The notes under the pieces are model-generated. The model was not told the DNA's origin. It was given only the letters and a program-made list of their open reading frames with translations, and searched no databases. A DNA stretch of 8,427 nucleotides from Candidatus Symbiobacter sp. (GTDB taxonomy: Bacteria > Pseudomonadota > Alphaproteobacteria > Elsterales > Elsteraceae), in assembly GCA_030054015.1 (NCBI GenBank), contig JASGCR010000082.1, positions 1 to 8,427 of the forward strand, read 5' to 3'. Positions 1 through 8,115 of this stretch are shown here, in pieces. Every line of letters begins with the position of its first letter. Position 1 is the first letter of the stretch. The translations under genes were made by a program, and so were the position numbers.

Positions 1-19
1 AAAATTCTAGCTTTTCTAT

Positions 20-43
20 CCCCCCCTTCTAAAGAAGGGGGGG
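20..43. repeat. G/C stem-loop downstream of gltB (distal)
   Basis: Seven C, TTC, a TAAA loop (30-33), then GAA and seven G form a perfect 10-bp stem. It lies about 85 bp past the gltB stop. Neither strand has a T-run directly after the stem, so it is not a textbook intrinsic terminator. It may act as a 3'-end stabiliser or be a copy of a dispersed intergenic palindrome. Confidence 0.6.
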
Positions 44-61
44 TAAAACTAGACTCATTCA

Positions 62-87
62 GACCCTCCCCAGGGGAAGGGGAGGTC
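62..87. repeat. G/C stem-loop downstream of gltB (proximal)
   Basis: GACC-c-TCCCC (62-71) pairs with GGGGAGGTC (79-87), with one bulged base and a 7-base loop. It is the first strong hairpin met by a transcript leaving gltB, about 40 bp after the stop. It lacks a following T-run in the gltB direction, so any termination activity is uncertain. Together with the hairpin at 20-43 it makes a tandem pair of G/C palindromes; the remainder of bases 1-127 shows no gene. Confidence 0.5.
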
Positions 88-127
88 ATAAGCGTTTCTC
101 GATACCCTGACCAATTTCCGCCCCCCG

Positions 128-3100
128 CTATTCCGCCGCCACCACGCTGGGCATGATCATAATGGGTACGGGCAGGCGCGACAGCATTTCGCGCGGCACG
201 ATCTGCCAGAATTTGCGGCTTTCTTCCTCCCAATGGGCGAGCAACATGCCGGCGAATTTGGAATCCGTCATATCGACATGGCGTTCGACCAGGCTGCGCA
301 ATTTGGCTTGCCAATAATCGACCGTTACCCGCTCGGCGACCACGGTTTCGCCGTTCAAACGCGTCATGAAATTTTCATCGCTGTCATAGACAAAAGCCAT
401 GCCGCCGGTCATGCCCGCCGCGAAATTATCGCCAACGGCACCCAAAATCACCGCCGTGCCGCCGGTCATATATTCGCAGCCATTTGAGCCACAACCTTCG
501 ACCACCACATCGGCCCCGCTATTGCGCACGGCAAAGCGTTCCCCGGCTTGACCCGCCGCGAAGAGTTGTCCCGCCGTCGCGCCATACAGCACGGTGTTGC
601 CGATAATGGTGTTGAGATGGGACGGCAAATTGCTGGCTTTGGGCGGGCGCACAATGATTAACCCGCCGGACAGACCTTTGCCGACATAGTCATTGGCATC
701 GCCGTAAACTTCGAGCGTCACGCCTTGCACCAAAAACGCCCCCAAACTTTGCCCCGCCGAACCGCGCAATTGCACCGTAATGTGATCGGGCGGCAAGGTT
801 TTCATGCCAAAATGCTTGGTGATCTCGGAAGAGAGGCGGGTGCCGATGGTGCGATAGGTGTTGCGAATCGAATAAGCCAGTTGCTTTTTCTCGCCGCCGG
901 TGAACAGATTCGCGGCGTCTTTGAGCATTTGTGCGTCCAAAGTATCCGCCACTTCGTTGCGTCCGACCATGCCGCCACCATGCGTGGGAAAACCGCCATC
1001 ATCGGCGCGGGTCAGCAACGGATTCAAATCCAAATCGTCCAAATCTTTGTGACCGCGTGAGACTTGTTTCAACAAATCGGTGCGGCCAATAATCTCCTCC
1101 AAACTCCGCGCCCCCAATGAGGCGAGAATTTCCCGCACCTCCTCGGCAATAAAACTGAACAGATTCACGACTTTGTCGGGCGAGCCGCCGAATTTTTCCC
1201 GCATTTTGGGGTCTTGGGTGCAAATCCCGACCGGACAGGTGTTGGAATGGCATTGCCGCACCATGATACAGCCCATCGCCACCAGGCTGGCGGTTCCCAC
1301 GCCAAATTCCTCGGCCCCCAGCATGGCGGCCATGACGACATCACGGCCGGTTTTAATGCCGCCATCGACGCGCAATTTCACGCGGTGACGCATCCGGTTA
1401 AGGGTCAGGACTTGGTGTACCTCGGACAGACCCATTTCCCACGGCGTGCCAGCAAATTTGATCGAGGATAAAGGCGAGGCGCCGGTGCCACCGACATGGC
1501 CGGAGACCAAAATGACATCGGCTTTGGCCTTGGCAACCCCGGCGGCAATTGTGCCAATCCCCGACCGTGCCACCAATTTAACGCAGACTTTGGCCGCGCT
1601 ATTGACTTGTTTTAAGTCATAGATCAATTGCGCCAAATCTTCGATTGAATAAATATCGTGATGCGGCGGCGGCGAAATAAGCGACACGCCCGGCGTCGAA
1701 TGGCGCAATTTGGCGATCATTTCGGTGACCTTAAAGGCGGGTAATTGCCCGCCTTCGCCGGGTTTGGCTCCTTGCGCGACTTTGATCTCAATTTCCGAGC
1801 AATTGACCAGGTAATCGGTGGTTACGCCAAACCGGCCTGAGGCAATTTGCTTGATCGCCGAATTGGCGTTGTCGCCATTGGCTAAGGGCTTGAAACAGGC
1901 GGGGTCTTCGCCGCCTTCGCCGGAATCCGAGCGCGCCCCCATGCGGTTCATGGCAATGCCGAGGGTGCGATGGGCTTCGGGTGACAAGGCCCCCAATGAC
2001 ATGGCCGGGGTGTTAAAGCGTTTGCGCAATTGGGTGATCGATTCCACCTCTTCGACCGCAATGGCTTTGCGGCCCGATTCCTCGGTGGGGACAAATTCGA
2101 GCAAATCGCGCAGATGCACCGGCGCGCCGGCCTGGAGTCCCGCCGAATATTGGCGGAACAAGGCGTAATTATCCTCCGTCACCGCGACCTGGAGTTGATG
2201 GATCAAATTGGCTTCCCAGGCGTGACGCTCGCCGCCATGGCGATAGCGATACATCCCCCCCACCGGCAATAGGACAGTGTCATTCTGATAGGCCTGGCCG
2301 TGCAATTCGCGCAGTTTGTTTTCGATGCCAATGAGGCCAATGCCGGAAATGCGGCTGGTCATGCCGGGGAAGAAATCGGCGACCAAGGTGCGCGACAGGC
2401 CAATGGCCTCGAAATTGCAGCCGCCGCGGTAAGACGACAACACCGAAATGCCCATTTTCGACATGATTTTGAGCAGGCCTTCATTCAAGGCCAATTTATA
2501 ACGTTGCAGGCAATCATGCAGCGGGCGGCTGCCGCACAAGCCGCGGCGGTGGCGGTCGGCAATCGTCGCCTCGGCCAGCCAGGGGTTGACCGTCGTGGCC
2601 CCCACCCCGATCAACACCGCGCAATAATGCACATCCAAACATTCCGCCGAACGAATATTGAGCGAGGTAAAGGTACGCAGGCTTTGCCGCACCAAATGCG
2701 AATGCACCCCGCCCGCGACCAAAATCATCGGCAAAGCGATGCGCCCCTCATCTTCATGTTTGTCGGACAAGACCAAATGTTTTTTGCCGCCGCGTATGGC
2801 TTCTTCGGCCTCGCGCTGCACCCGTTTAAGGGCATCCCGCAGTGTTTCGCCGGATTTTTCATGTCCCTGGTGATGTCCCTGTTTATGTCCCTGGTGATGC
2901 CCATGTTTATGCCCCTGGCCTGGTGCATGACCTGGTGCGTCGCTGACCGCAAAAGTGCAGTCGATTTCCGCCACATCTTTGCCCAAATAATGACGCATAT
3001 GGGCAAATTCCTGGTCGGTTAAGATCGGCGATTCCAATTGGATCAGGTGGCATTGGCTCTCATCCTCTTCGAGAATATTGCCGAGATTGCCGAGGCGGGT

Positions 3101-4864
3101 ACGCAGCGACATCACCCGCCGCTCGCGCAAGGAATCAATCGGCGGATTGGTGACCTGGCTGAAATTCTGGCGAAAGAAAGAATGGAGACCGCGATAACGC
3201 TCGGACAACACCGCCAAAGGCGCGTCATCGCCCATTGACCCCACCGGTTCCTTGGCATCATCAACCATGGGTTGCAGTACCAATTCGACCTCTTCCATCG
3301 TCCAGCCCACCGCCAACTGCTTTTTCATCAATTTTTTCCGCAGTTCGGCATCTGACAATTGGGATTCGGGCGATTTGGTTTTGCGACCGGGCTTAGATGC
3401 GGCATTGCCGTCGAAGCTGGGGGGGTCTATGGCGGCTTGATGCGACGCGCGGACATCGAGGGAAAAAATATGCTGGCTCCAGGCGGCGAAATCCTGCCGC
3501 CGCGCCATGCGGTCTTTGACCTCGTGGTCTTTGTAAAGCCGCCCTTCTTCGAGATTGACGGCAATCATTTGCCCTGGCCCCAGCCGCCCTTTTTCCACAA
3601 TCAAAGCCTCATCCATCGGCACCAAACCGATTTCCGATCCCGCCACCATCATGCCATCATGGGTAATGACATAACGCAGCGGGCGCAGGCCATTCCGATC
3701 CATCCCCGCCAGCACCCAGGTGCCATCGGTGCCGCAAATGGCGGCCGGGCCATCCCATGGCTCCATAATCGCATTGCCATAGGAATAGAGATGGCGGTGG
3801 GCTTCGGGCAGATTGGGATCGTCATGCCGCCAGGCTTCGGGCAGGCACATGACTTTGACCATCGGCAAAGGCCGCCCGGCCCGCACGATCAATTCGGCAA
3901 CATTATCCAGCACCGCCGAATCCGAGCCACCCGGTTGAATCACCGGCAAAATATCGTTAATCGCCTCGCCAAACACCGGGGCGGCCATGCGCGGCTCGTG
4001 ACAGGCATTCCAGTTAATATTGCCTTTCAAGGTATTGATCTCGCCATTATGGGCCAAAATCCGGAAAGGCTGCGCCAATTTCCAGGTCGGGAAGGTATTG
4101 GTCGAATAACGTTGATGGTAAATGGCAAAGTTCGAGACAAAATGCGGGTCCGACAGATCGGGGTAAAAAGCCGCGCATTGCTGCGCCAAAAACATGCCTT
4201 TGTAAATGACCGAGCGGCAGGACAGCGAGCAAATATAAAAATCATTAATCCCTGCCTCGGACACGCGTTTTTCAATGCGGCGGCGGATGATGTAAAGATG
4301 ATTGTCAAATTGTTCGTCGCTGACGCGGCTGGGATGTTCGATCAAAATCTGTTCGATTTCGGGGCGGCTGGCATTGGCTTTGTCGCCGCAAACCTGGACA
4401 TTGACCGGCACTTGCCGCCAGCCATAAATGCGATAGCCGTAATTCAAGATTTCCGATTCGACGATACAACGGCAACGTTCCTGGGCATCCAAATCGGTGC
4501 GTGGCAAGAAAATCATGCCGACGGCGATGTTCTCGCCTTGGCTGTCCTCGGCTGGGGTCTGGCGGATGCGTTCCAAATAATCGGCAAAAAATTCCTGCGG
4601 AATTTGGATGTGAATACCCGCCCCGTCGCCGGTTTTGCCATCGGCATCCACCGCCCCGCGATGCCCCAAGGCCGCCAAAGCCCCCAAAGCCGCATCGACA
4701 ATTTTGCGCGATGGCTTGCCATTCATGTCGGCAACAAAACCAACCCCGCAGGCATCTTTTTCATCCGTTGGATCATACATGCCGGTTTGGGCCAAACGCT
4801 TGGCTTCGGCCTGATATTCATCGACATAGTTCGAGGAAATTTGTTCAATGATTGCTTGGGTCAT
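128..4864 (-). CDS. gltB: Glutamate synthase [NADPH] large (alpha) subunit
   Basis: The product hydrolyses glutamine and transfers the ammonia through an internal tunnel to 2-oxoglutarate, giving glutamate; electrons come from NADPH via GltD. It is 1578 residues, some 60 longer than the Azospirillum protein as I recall it. Visible in order: a short propeptide (1-38); class-II glutaminase domain beginning at Cys39 (ACGVGF) with the NGEINT motif at 273-278; a central domain; the FMN synthase domain with GAKPGEGGQLP near 1032-1042 and a glycine-rich VDGGIKTGRD segment; a 3Fe-4S motif C1199-x5-C1205-x4-C1210; and the C-terminal glycine-rich beta-helix (about 1375-1490). All expected catalytic and cluster residues are present. 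Two insertions are odd: a Ser/Pro/Lys linker at about 479-502 and a His-rich repeat at 645-668. The ATG at 4864 has only a weak AAGAG site 8 bases upstream, lying across the stop of the preceding gene, which ends 5 bp away; translational coupling is likely. Met29 is an alternative start but has no ribosome site. Confidence 0.98.
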   Translation of the reverse strand: MTQAIIEQISSNYVDEYQAEAKRLAQTGMYDPTDEKDACGVGFVADMNGKPSRKIVDAALGALAALGHRGAVDADGKTGDGAGIHIQIPQEFFADYLERIRQTPAEDSQGENIAVGMIFLPRTDLDAQERCRCIVESEILNYGYRIYGWRQVPVNVQVCGDKANASRPEIEQILIEHPSRVSDEQFDNHLYIIRRRIEKRVSEAGINDFYICSLSCRSVIYKGMFLAQQCAAFYPDLSDPHFVSNFAIYHQRYSTNTFPTWKLAQPFRILAHNGEINTLKGNINWNACHEPRMAAPVFGEAINDILPVIQPGGSDSAVLDNVAELIVRAGRPLPMVKVMCLPEAWRHDDPNLPEAHRHLYSYGNAIMEPWDGPAAICGTDGTWVLAGMDRNGLRPLRYVITHDGMMVAGSEIGLVPMDEALIVEKGRLGPGQMIAVNLEEGRLYKDHEVKDRMARRQDFAAWSQHIFSLDVRASHQAAIDPPSFDGNAASKPGRKTKSPESQLSDAELRKKLMKKQLAVGWTMEEVELVLQPMVDDAKEPVGSMGDDAPLAVLSERYRGLHSFFRQNFSQVTNPPIDSLRERRVMSLRTRLGNLGNILEEDESQCHLIQLESPILTDQEFAHMRHYLGKDVAEIDCTFAVSDAPGHAPGQGHKHGHHQGHKQGHHQGHEKSGETLRDALKRVQREAEEAIRGGKKHLVLSDKHEDEGRIALPMILVAGGVHSHLVRQSLRTFTSLNIRSAECLDVHYCAVLIGVGATTVNPWLAEATIADRHRRGLCGSRPLHDCLQRYKLALNEGLLKIMSKMGISVLSSYRGGCNFEAIGLSRTLVADFFPGMTSRISGIGLIGIENKLRELHGQAYQNDTVLLPVGGMYRYRHGGERHAWEANLIHQLQVAVTEDNYALFRQYSAGLQAGAPVHLRDLLEFVPTEESGRKAIAVEEVESITQLRKRFNTPAMSLGALSPEAHRTLGIAMNRMGARSDSGEGGEDPACFKPLANGDNANSAIKQIASGRFGVTTDYLVNCSEIEIKVAQGAKPGEGGQLPAFKVTEMIAKLRHSTPGVSLISPPPHHDIYSIEDLAQLIYDLKQVNSAAKVCVKLVARSGIGTIAAGVAKAKADVILVSGHVGGTGASPLSSIKFAGTPWEMGLSEVHQVLTLNRMRHRVKLRVDGGIKTGRDVVMAAMLGAEEFGVGTASLVAMGCIMVRQCHSNTCPVGICTQDPKMREKFGGSPDKVVNLFSFIAEEVREILASLGARSLEEIIGRTDLLKQVSRGHKDLDDLDLNPLLTRADDGGFPTHGGGMVGRNEVADTLDAQMLKDAANLFTGGEKKQLAYSIRNTYRTIGTRLSSEITKHFGMKTLPPDHITVQLRGSAGQSLGAFLVQGVTLEVYGDANDYVGKGLSGGLIIVRPPKASNLPSHLNTIIGNTVLYGATAGQLFAAGQAGERFAVRNSGADVVVEGCGSNGCEYMTGGTAVILGAVGDNFAAGMTGGMAFVYDSDENFMTRLNGETVVAERVTVDYWQAKLRSLVERHVDMTDSKFAGMLLAHWEEESRKFWQIVPREMLSRLPVPIMIMPSVVAAE
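2861..2932 (-). repeat. His-rich tandem repeat inside gltB
   Basis: This stretch encodes GltB residues 645-668, with nine histidines in 23 residues. The core is two tandem octapeptides of the form GHKxGHHQ, encoded by adjacent 24-bp units at 2861-2884 and 2885-2908 that differ at two positions, followed by a decayed third unit. It sits between the central-domain strand ending in CTFAVSD and the helix beginning TLRDALKR. From memory of the family this is a short loop, so I infer a surface insertion that grew by repeat slippage. The reading frame is intact. Confidence 0.8.
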
Positions 4865-4869
4865 GGCGG

Positions 4870-6405
4870 TTACTCTTGTTCGTTTTCGGGTGGTTCGGAA
4901 TCAAAATCTAAATCATCTTGCAATTGGTCACGGTAATTTGTCTGATCCGATTTTGTCGCATCATGCCTCATCATTGGCAGGTTCAAACGTTTACCCTGAA
5001 AAATTTCTGCCAAAGTAATGACCTGTAAGCGGTCATCTTCTCGATTAAATTGGGGGTGACGATATTTTCCGGCCGCCGCAATTTCTTTCAGCATAGATTT
5101 TGTCGGCAAATCTATGCTGATAAGAAATCCAAATTCTGCCTTTTCGCGCAGGCGATCTGAATTTAACGTAGCGAGTGTGGCACGATTTGACGAACCCGAT
5201 TTGACCTGGAAAATCGCCTTGCCGTTGGTTTTGTCATCGATCAGAAAATAGGCAACGCCATCAACGCCTCCGTCCGCGCCTTTTTTCTCGTTAATCCGCG
5301 CCTGATTTTTGCAATAGGTCAAAATCGCCCATTTCTCAAATTCCTTGCGGGTTTTGTCATCTTTGCGGTTGGCGAGGGCGATGGCTGAATCAAGGTCACG
5401 CGGAATACCATCTAATTTGATGTTTTTTTCAATCTCCGGCCATTCGTCTGGATAACGGTCTTCCAGCCGTTTCAAGACCAAACCAATGGATTGGTATGTA
5501 ATGTCGATACCTATCCAATTTCGGTTTAATCTTTCAGCCACCGCCACAGTTGTGCCACAACCGCAATAAGCATCTAACACAACGTCACCGGGGTTGCTGC
5601 TGGCCTGGATAATTCGTTCTAGCAAGGCTTCGGGTTTTTGCGTCGGATAGCCAAGCCTTTCCGCACTATCAGAGCCAATTGACGGAATCTCAAAGACATC
5701 TCGCGTATATACCATTGAATATTGTAGGCCGTTCGACTCGTCGATTTGGAAATCACTCTTTTTAAAGCCATATTTATGCATCATATATGACCGTTCCTTC
5801 TGGGCATTGAAATTCCAGACATCGCTTTTACTGTAAAATAAAATGACATCATGTTTACGGGCAAACCGTTTCTTGGTTGCGCCGCCAGTTCGGTAACTCC
5901 ATATGATTTCGTTCTGAAATTGCCCATGACTGTGCTTTCCGCAAAAAACACTATCGCACACGAGTTTGAGATAATGGCTTACGTTCGGATCGCAATGTAA
6001 ATAAAAGCTTCCTGTCGGTTTTAGGACACGATGAATTTCAACAATCCTTAGGGTTATACTAAGGATATATGCGAATAAACCGCCATGATTTAAGACTTTT
6101 TCTAAGCCTTTGATAAGCTCGACAGTTTGTTCATTTAATTTCCCTGAATTTAAGTGAGCAATATCATTTATCCATTCCATGGCAAGGGCAGACTCATCAC
6201 CCCATTCCCAGGTATCGACAAAGGCCTGGGCTTGGGCTTTATCTTCATTTCCCTGGTTATTGTAAATTTGAAAATAATTACGTTTAGAGTTAAAAGGCGG
6301 GTCGATATAACACAAATCCACCGACGCATCGGCAATTTTGTTGCGCAATACCTCCAGATTATCGCCGTAATAGAGGCGGCGGTTAATTTTAGGAATTGTG
6401 TTCAT
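4870..6405 (-). CDS. Single-chain DNA methyltransferase with C-terminal nuclease-like domain (putative restriction-modification fusion)
   Basis: The 511-residue product has an amino-terminal N6/N4 DNA methyltransferase: DPPF (35-38, motif IV, the amino-methylating active site), then HRVLKPTGSFYLHCD (125-139), a probable target-recognition region (about 171-250), YPTQKPEALLERI (253-265), and the SAM-binding motif I at 278-286 (DAYCGCGTT) followed by GID at 299-301. Motif IV before motif I marks the beta class; DPPF favours N6-adenine methylation. Residues about 355-475 form a second domain with GADGGVDG (376-383) and FQVKSG (399-404), fitting a PD-(D/E)xK nuclease with D382, Q400 and K402 as candidate catalytic residues; the pairing with this methylase is familiar from other bacterial site-specific methyltransferases, mostly uncharacterised. 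The tail (493-511) is strongly acidic. A GGGGA ribosome site lies 8 bases before the ATG. The gene is AT-richer than its neighbours (for example 37% GC in bases 6001-6060 against 58% in 1501-1560 of gltB), suggesting transfer. No separate endonuclease, specificity or control gene is next to it. The recognition sequence cannot be inferred. Confidence 0.92.
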   Translation of the reverse strand: MNTIPKINRRLYYGDNLEVLRNKIADASVDLCYIDPPFNSKRNYFQIYNNQGNEDKAQAQAFVDTWEWGDESALAMEWINDIAHLNSGKLNEQTVELIKGLEKVLNHGGLFAYILSITLRIVEIHRVLKPTGSFYLHCDPNVSHYLKLVCDSVFCGKHSHGQFQNEIIWSYRTGGATKKRFARKHDVILFYSKSDVWNFNAQKERSYMMHKYGFKKSDFQIDESNGLQYSMVYTRDVFEIPSIGSDSAERLGYPTQKPEALLERIIQASSNPGDVVLDAYCGCGTTVAVAERLNRNWIGIDITYQSIGLVLKRLEDRYPDEWPEIEKNIKLDGIPRDLDSAIALANRKDDKTRKEFEKWAILTYCKNQARINEKKGADGGVDGVAYFLIDDKTNGKAIFQVKSGSSNRATLATLNSDRLREKAEFGFLISIDLPTKSMLKEIAAAGKYRHPQFNREDDRLQVITLAEIFQGKRLNLPMMRHDATKSDQTNYRDQLQDDLDFDSEPPENEQE

Positions 6406-6474
6406 GAGAGTTATCCCCGTTCCTCAATACGAGATCTTTATGCGTAACGTAATTCACAATTTCGTTTGCCTGGC

Positions 6475-6507
6475 AAAAACCGGTATCATGTCATCATAAC
6501 TTTACCG
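6475..6507 (-). terminator. Possible weak terminator or attenuator after gltD
   Basis: Immediately after the gltD TAG, the transcript strand reads CGGTA-AAG-TTATG-ATGA-CATGA-TACCG, then GTTTTT. CGGTA pairs with TACCG and TTATG with CATGA (one G-U), giving ten pairs with a 3-base bulge and a 4-base loop, followed after one G by five T. The stem is AT-rich and bulged and the T-run is short, so termination would be partial at best. Confidence 0.35.
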
Positions 6508-8037
6508 CTAAGCCACTTTTTTTGCCCTGACTGAATCGGCCTGCACATATTGGTGTATTCCCAATGCGGCATCGCGGCCATCTTTGATCGCCCACACCAC
6601 CAAACTCGCGCCGCGCGCCATATCACCGGCGGCAAACACACCTGGGATGCTGGTCATTTTGCTGACCGGGTTAATTTCCACCTGGCCGCCGCGCGTCACC
6701 GCCAAATTGGGCAGGTTAAACGCCAGCGGGTAATTATCGGCATCAAAGCCCAAAGCCTCGATCACCAAATCGGCGGGCAATTCAAAGCGGGAATTGCTGA
6801 TCACACTGGGGGATTGGCGGCCACTGGCATCGGGAACCCCCAAATGGATGCGGTGGGCGGTGAGGCCAGTCAGTCTATCCTTGCCCTCAATCTTCGCGCT
6901 GACAAAGCTTTCGGGGGCGGCGAGGAAATTAAACACGACGCCTTCTTCCTCGGCATTGCTGACCTCGCGCTGTGATCCGGGCATGTTGGTGCGGTCGCGG
7001 CGGTAAAGACACGTCACCGATGCCGCACCTTGCCGCACCGCCGAGCGCACACAATCCATCGCCGTATCGCCGCCGCCAATCACCACCACATTTTTGCCGG
7101 ATGCGTTCAAATTTGGGTCTAATTTGCGGCTGACTTCGCCCTGGTGAAACCCATGATTGCTGACGCGGTTACAGGCGATCAGATAATCCAACGCTTTGAC
7201 CACGCCAGGCAAATGCCGCCCTGGTATGTTAATGTTCCGCGCCCGATACACGCCGGTGGCCAGCAAAATCGCCGCATGTTGATGTTGCAAACTGGTGAAT
7301 TTAATCTTTTGCCCGATCTCGGTTTGGGTGTGGATCACCGCCCCCGATGCCACCAACCAATCGATGCGGCGTTTGACGGCGGTTTTATCCAATTTGAAAT
7401 TGGGAATGCCATAAGTGAGCAAGCCGCCCGCCTGGTCAGAACGTTCATAAATATGGGGAATATAGCCAAGCCTGAGCAACCGCTCGGCGGCGGCCAGGCC
7501 GGCCGGGCCTGAGCCAATAATGCCAATGGTTGGCTCATGCCGGTGGGGGGCGGTGATGGGTTGCACCCAATTATTGTCCCAGGCGGTGTCGGTGAGATAG
7601 GCCTCGACCGCGCCAATCGTGACCGAATCAAAGCCTTTTTCGATCACGCAATTGCCTTCACACAGGCGGTCTTGCGGGCATATGCGGCCACAAATTTCCG
7701 GGAAAGCATTGGTCGATTGGCTGAGGTGATAGGCTTCTTCGAGCCGCCCATCCGCCGTCAGCATCAGCCAATCCGGAATATTATTGTGCAACGGGCAATG
7801 CACTTGGCAAAACGGCACCCCACATTGGGCACAGCGCGAGGCCTGGGATTTGGCGGCTTCGGGGGCAAAGATGGGATAAATTTCATTGAAATCCTTGGCG
7901 CGGATGCTGGCCTCGCGTTTGGGCGGCGTCGCCTTGCTCAGGGCAACAAAACGCTGCATCGCCGCCCGTTGCATGGATGTTTTTGCGGGTTCGCTGGCGG
8001 TTGCGTTGTTGGGTTTGGCTTGCTCTGGGTTGGTCAT
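6508..8037 (-). CDS. gltD: Glutamate synthase [NADPH] small (beta) subunit
   Basis: GltD is the FAD flavoprotein that oxidises NADPH and passes electrons through 4Fe-4S clusters to GltB. Numbering from the Met at 8037 (509 residues): an amino-terminal cysteine-rich domain with C69-x2-C72-x4-C77-x3-C81 and C116-x3-C120-x5-C126-x3-C130, providing the two 4Fe-4S clusters; the FAD Rossmann motif GSGPAG (175-180); the NADPH-binding motif GGGDTAMD (321-328); and a C-terminal FAD contact AAGDMARGASLVVWAI (469-484). Everything expected for an active subunit is present. The start is uncertain: the open frame reaches an ATG at 8115 without a ribosome site, and those 26 codons look unlike the family. 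The ATG at 8037 has GGAA seven bases upstream and was chosen. The ATG at 7974 would give a protein of 488 residues, closest to the Azospirillum length, but has no ribosome site. It is the promoter-proximal gene of the cluster. Confidence 0.97.
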   Translation of the reverse strand: MTNPEQAKPNNATASEPAKTSMQRAAMQRFVALSKATPPKREASIRAKDFNEIYPIFAPEAAKSQASRCAQCGVPFCQVHCPLHNNIPDWLMLTADGRLEEAYHLSQSTNAFPEICGRICPQDRLCEGNCVIEKGFDSVTIGAVEAYLTDTAWDNNWVQPITAPHRHEPTIGIIGSGPAGLAAAERLLRLGYIPHIYERSDQAGGLLTYGIPNFKLDKTAVKRRIDWLVASGAVIHTQTEIGQKIKFTSLQHQHAAILLATGVYRARNINIPGRHLPGVVKALDYLIACNRVSNHGFHQGEVSRKLDPNLNASGKNVVVIGGGDTAMDCVRSAVRQGAASVTCLYRRDRTNMPGSQREVSNAEEEGVVFNFLAAPESFVSAKIEGKDRLTGLTAHRIHLGVPDASGRQSPSVISNSRFELPADLVIEALGFDADNYPLAFNLPNLAVTRGGQVEINPVSKMTSIPGVFAAGDMARGASLVVWAIKDGRDAALGIHQYVQADSVRAKKVA

Positions 8038-8115
8038 CACGCGATTCCATTCGATGATATTAAAAAACGGTGGGGTAGCGGAGGGCGTTTTGATTTCTGG
8101 CTCGACGGGAAGCAT

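Noticed and set aside
2300..3022. A 240-codon plus-strand open frame with a Met/Phe-rich tail resembling a membrane segment
   Set aside because: It is the same antisense register of gltB. The Met/Phe/Leu-rich stretch is simply the complement of the His-rich repeat codons.
3359..4936. A 525-codon open frame on the plus strand antisense to gltB
   Set aside because: Its codons lie exactly in register with gltB codons, so stops would need TTA, CTA or TCA in gltB, which are rare in this gene. The translation shows no recognisable family, is low-complexity (His/Gln/Gly/Ile-rich) and runs past the conserved gltB start.
6465..6477. Small dyad TTTGCC-T-GGCAAA in the gltD-methyltransferase gap
   Set aside because: It is a perfect 6-bp inverted repeat that could be an operator, but such short dyads occur by chance and no regulator gene is nearby.
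6406..6480. A promoter for the methyltransferase in the 102-bp gap
   Set aside because: TTGCCA on the minus strand is a fair -35 match, but no -10 element with acceptable spacing follows (best AATTAC at 16 bp). The evidence is too weak to list.
4865..6507. The methyltransferase as cargo of a transposon or insertion sequence
   Set aside because: No transposase, terminal inverted repeats or target-site duplication could be seen on either side; the mode of entry is unknown.
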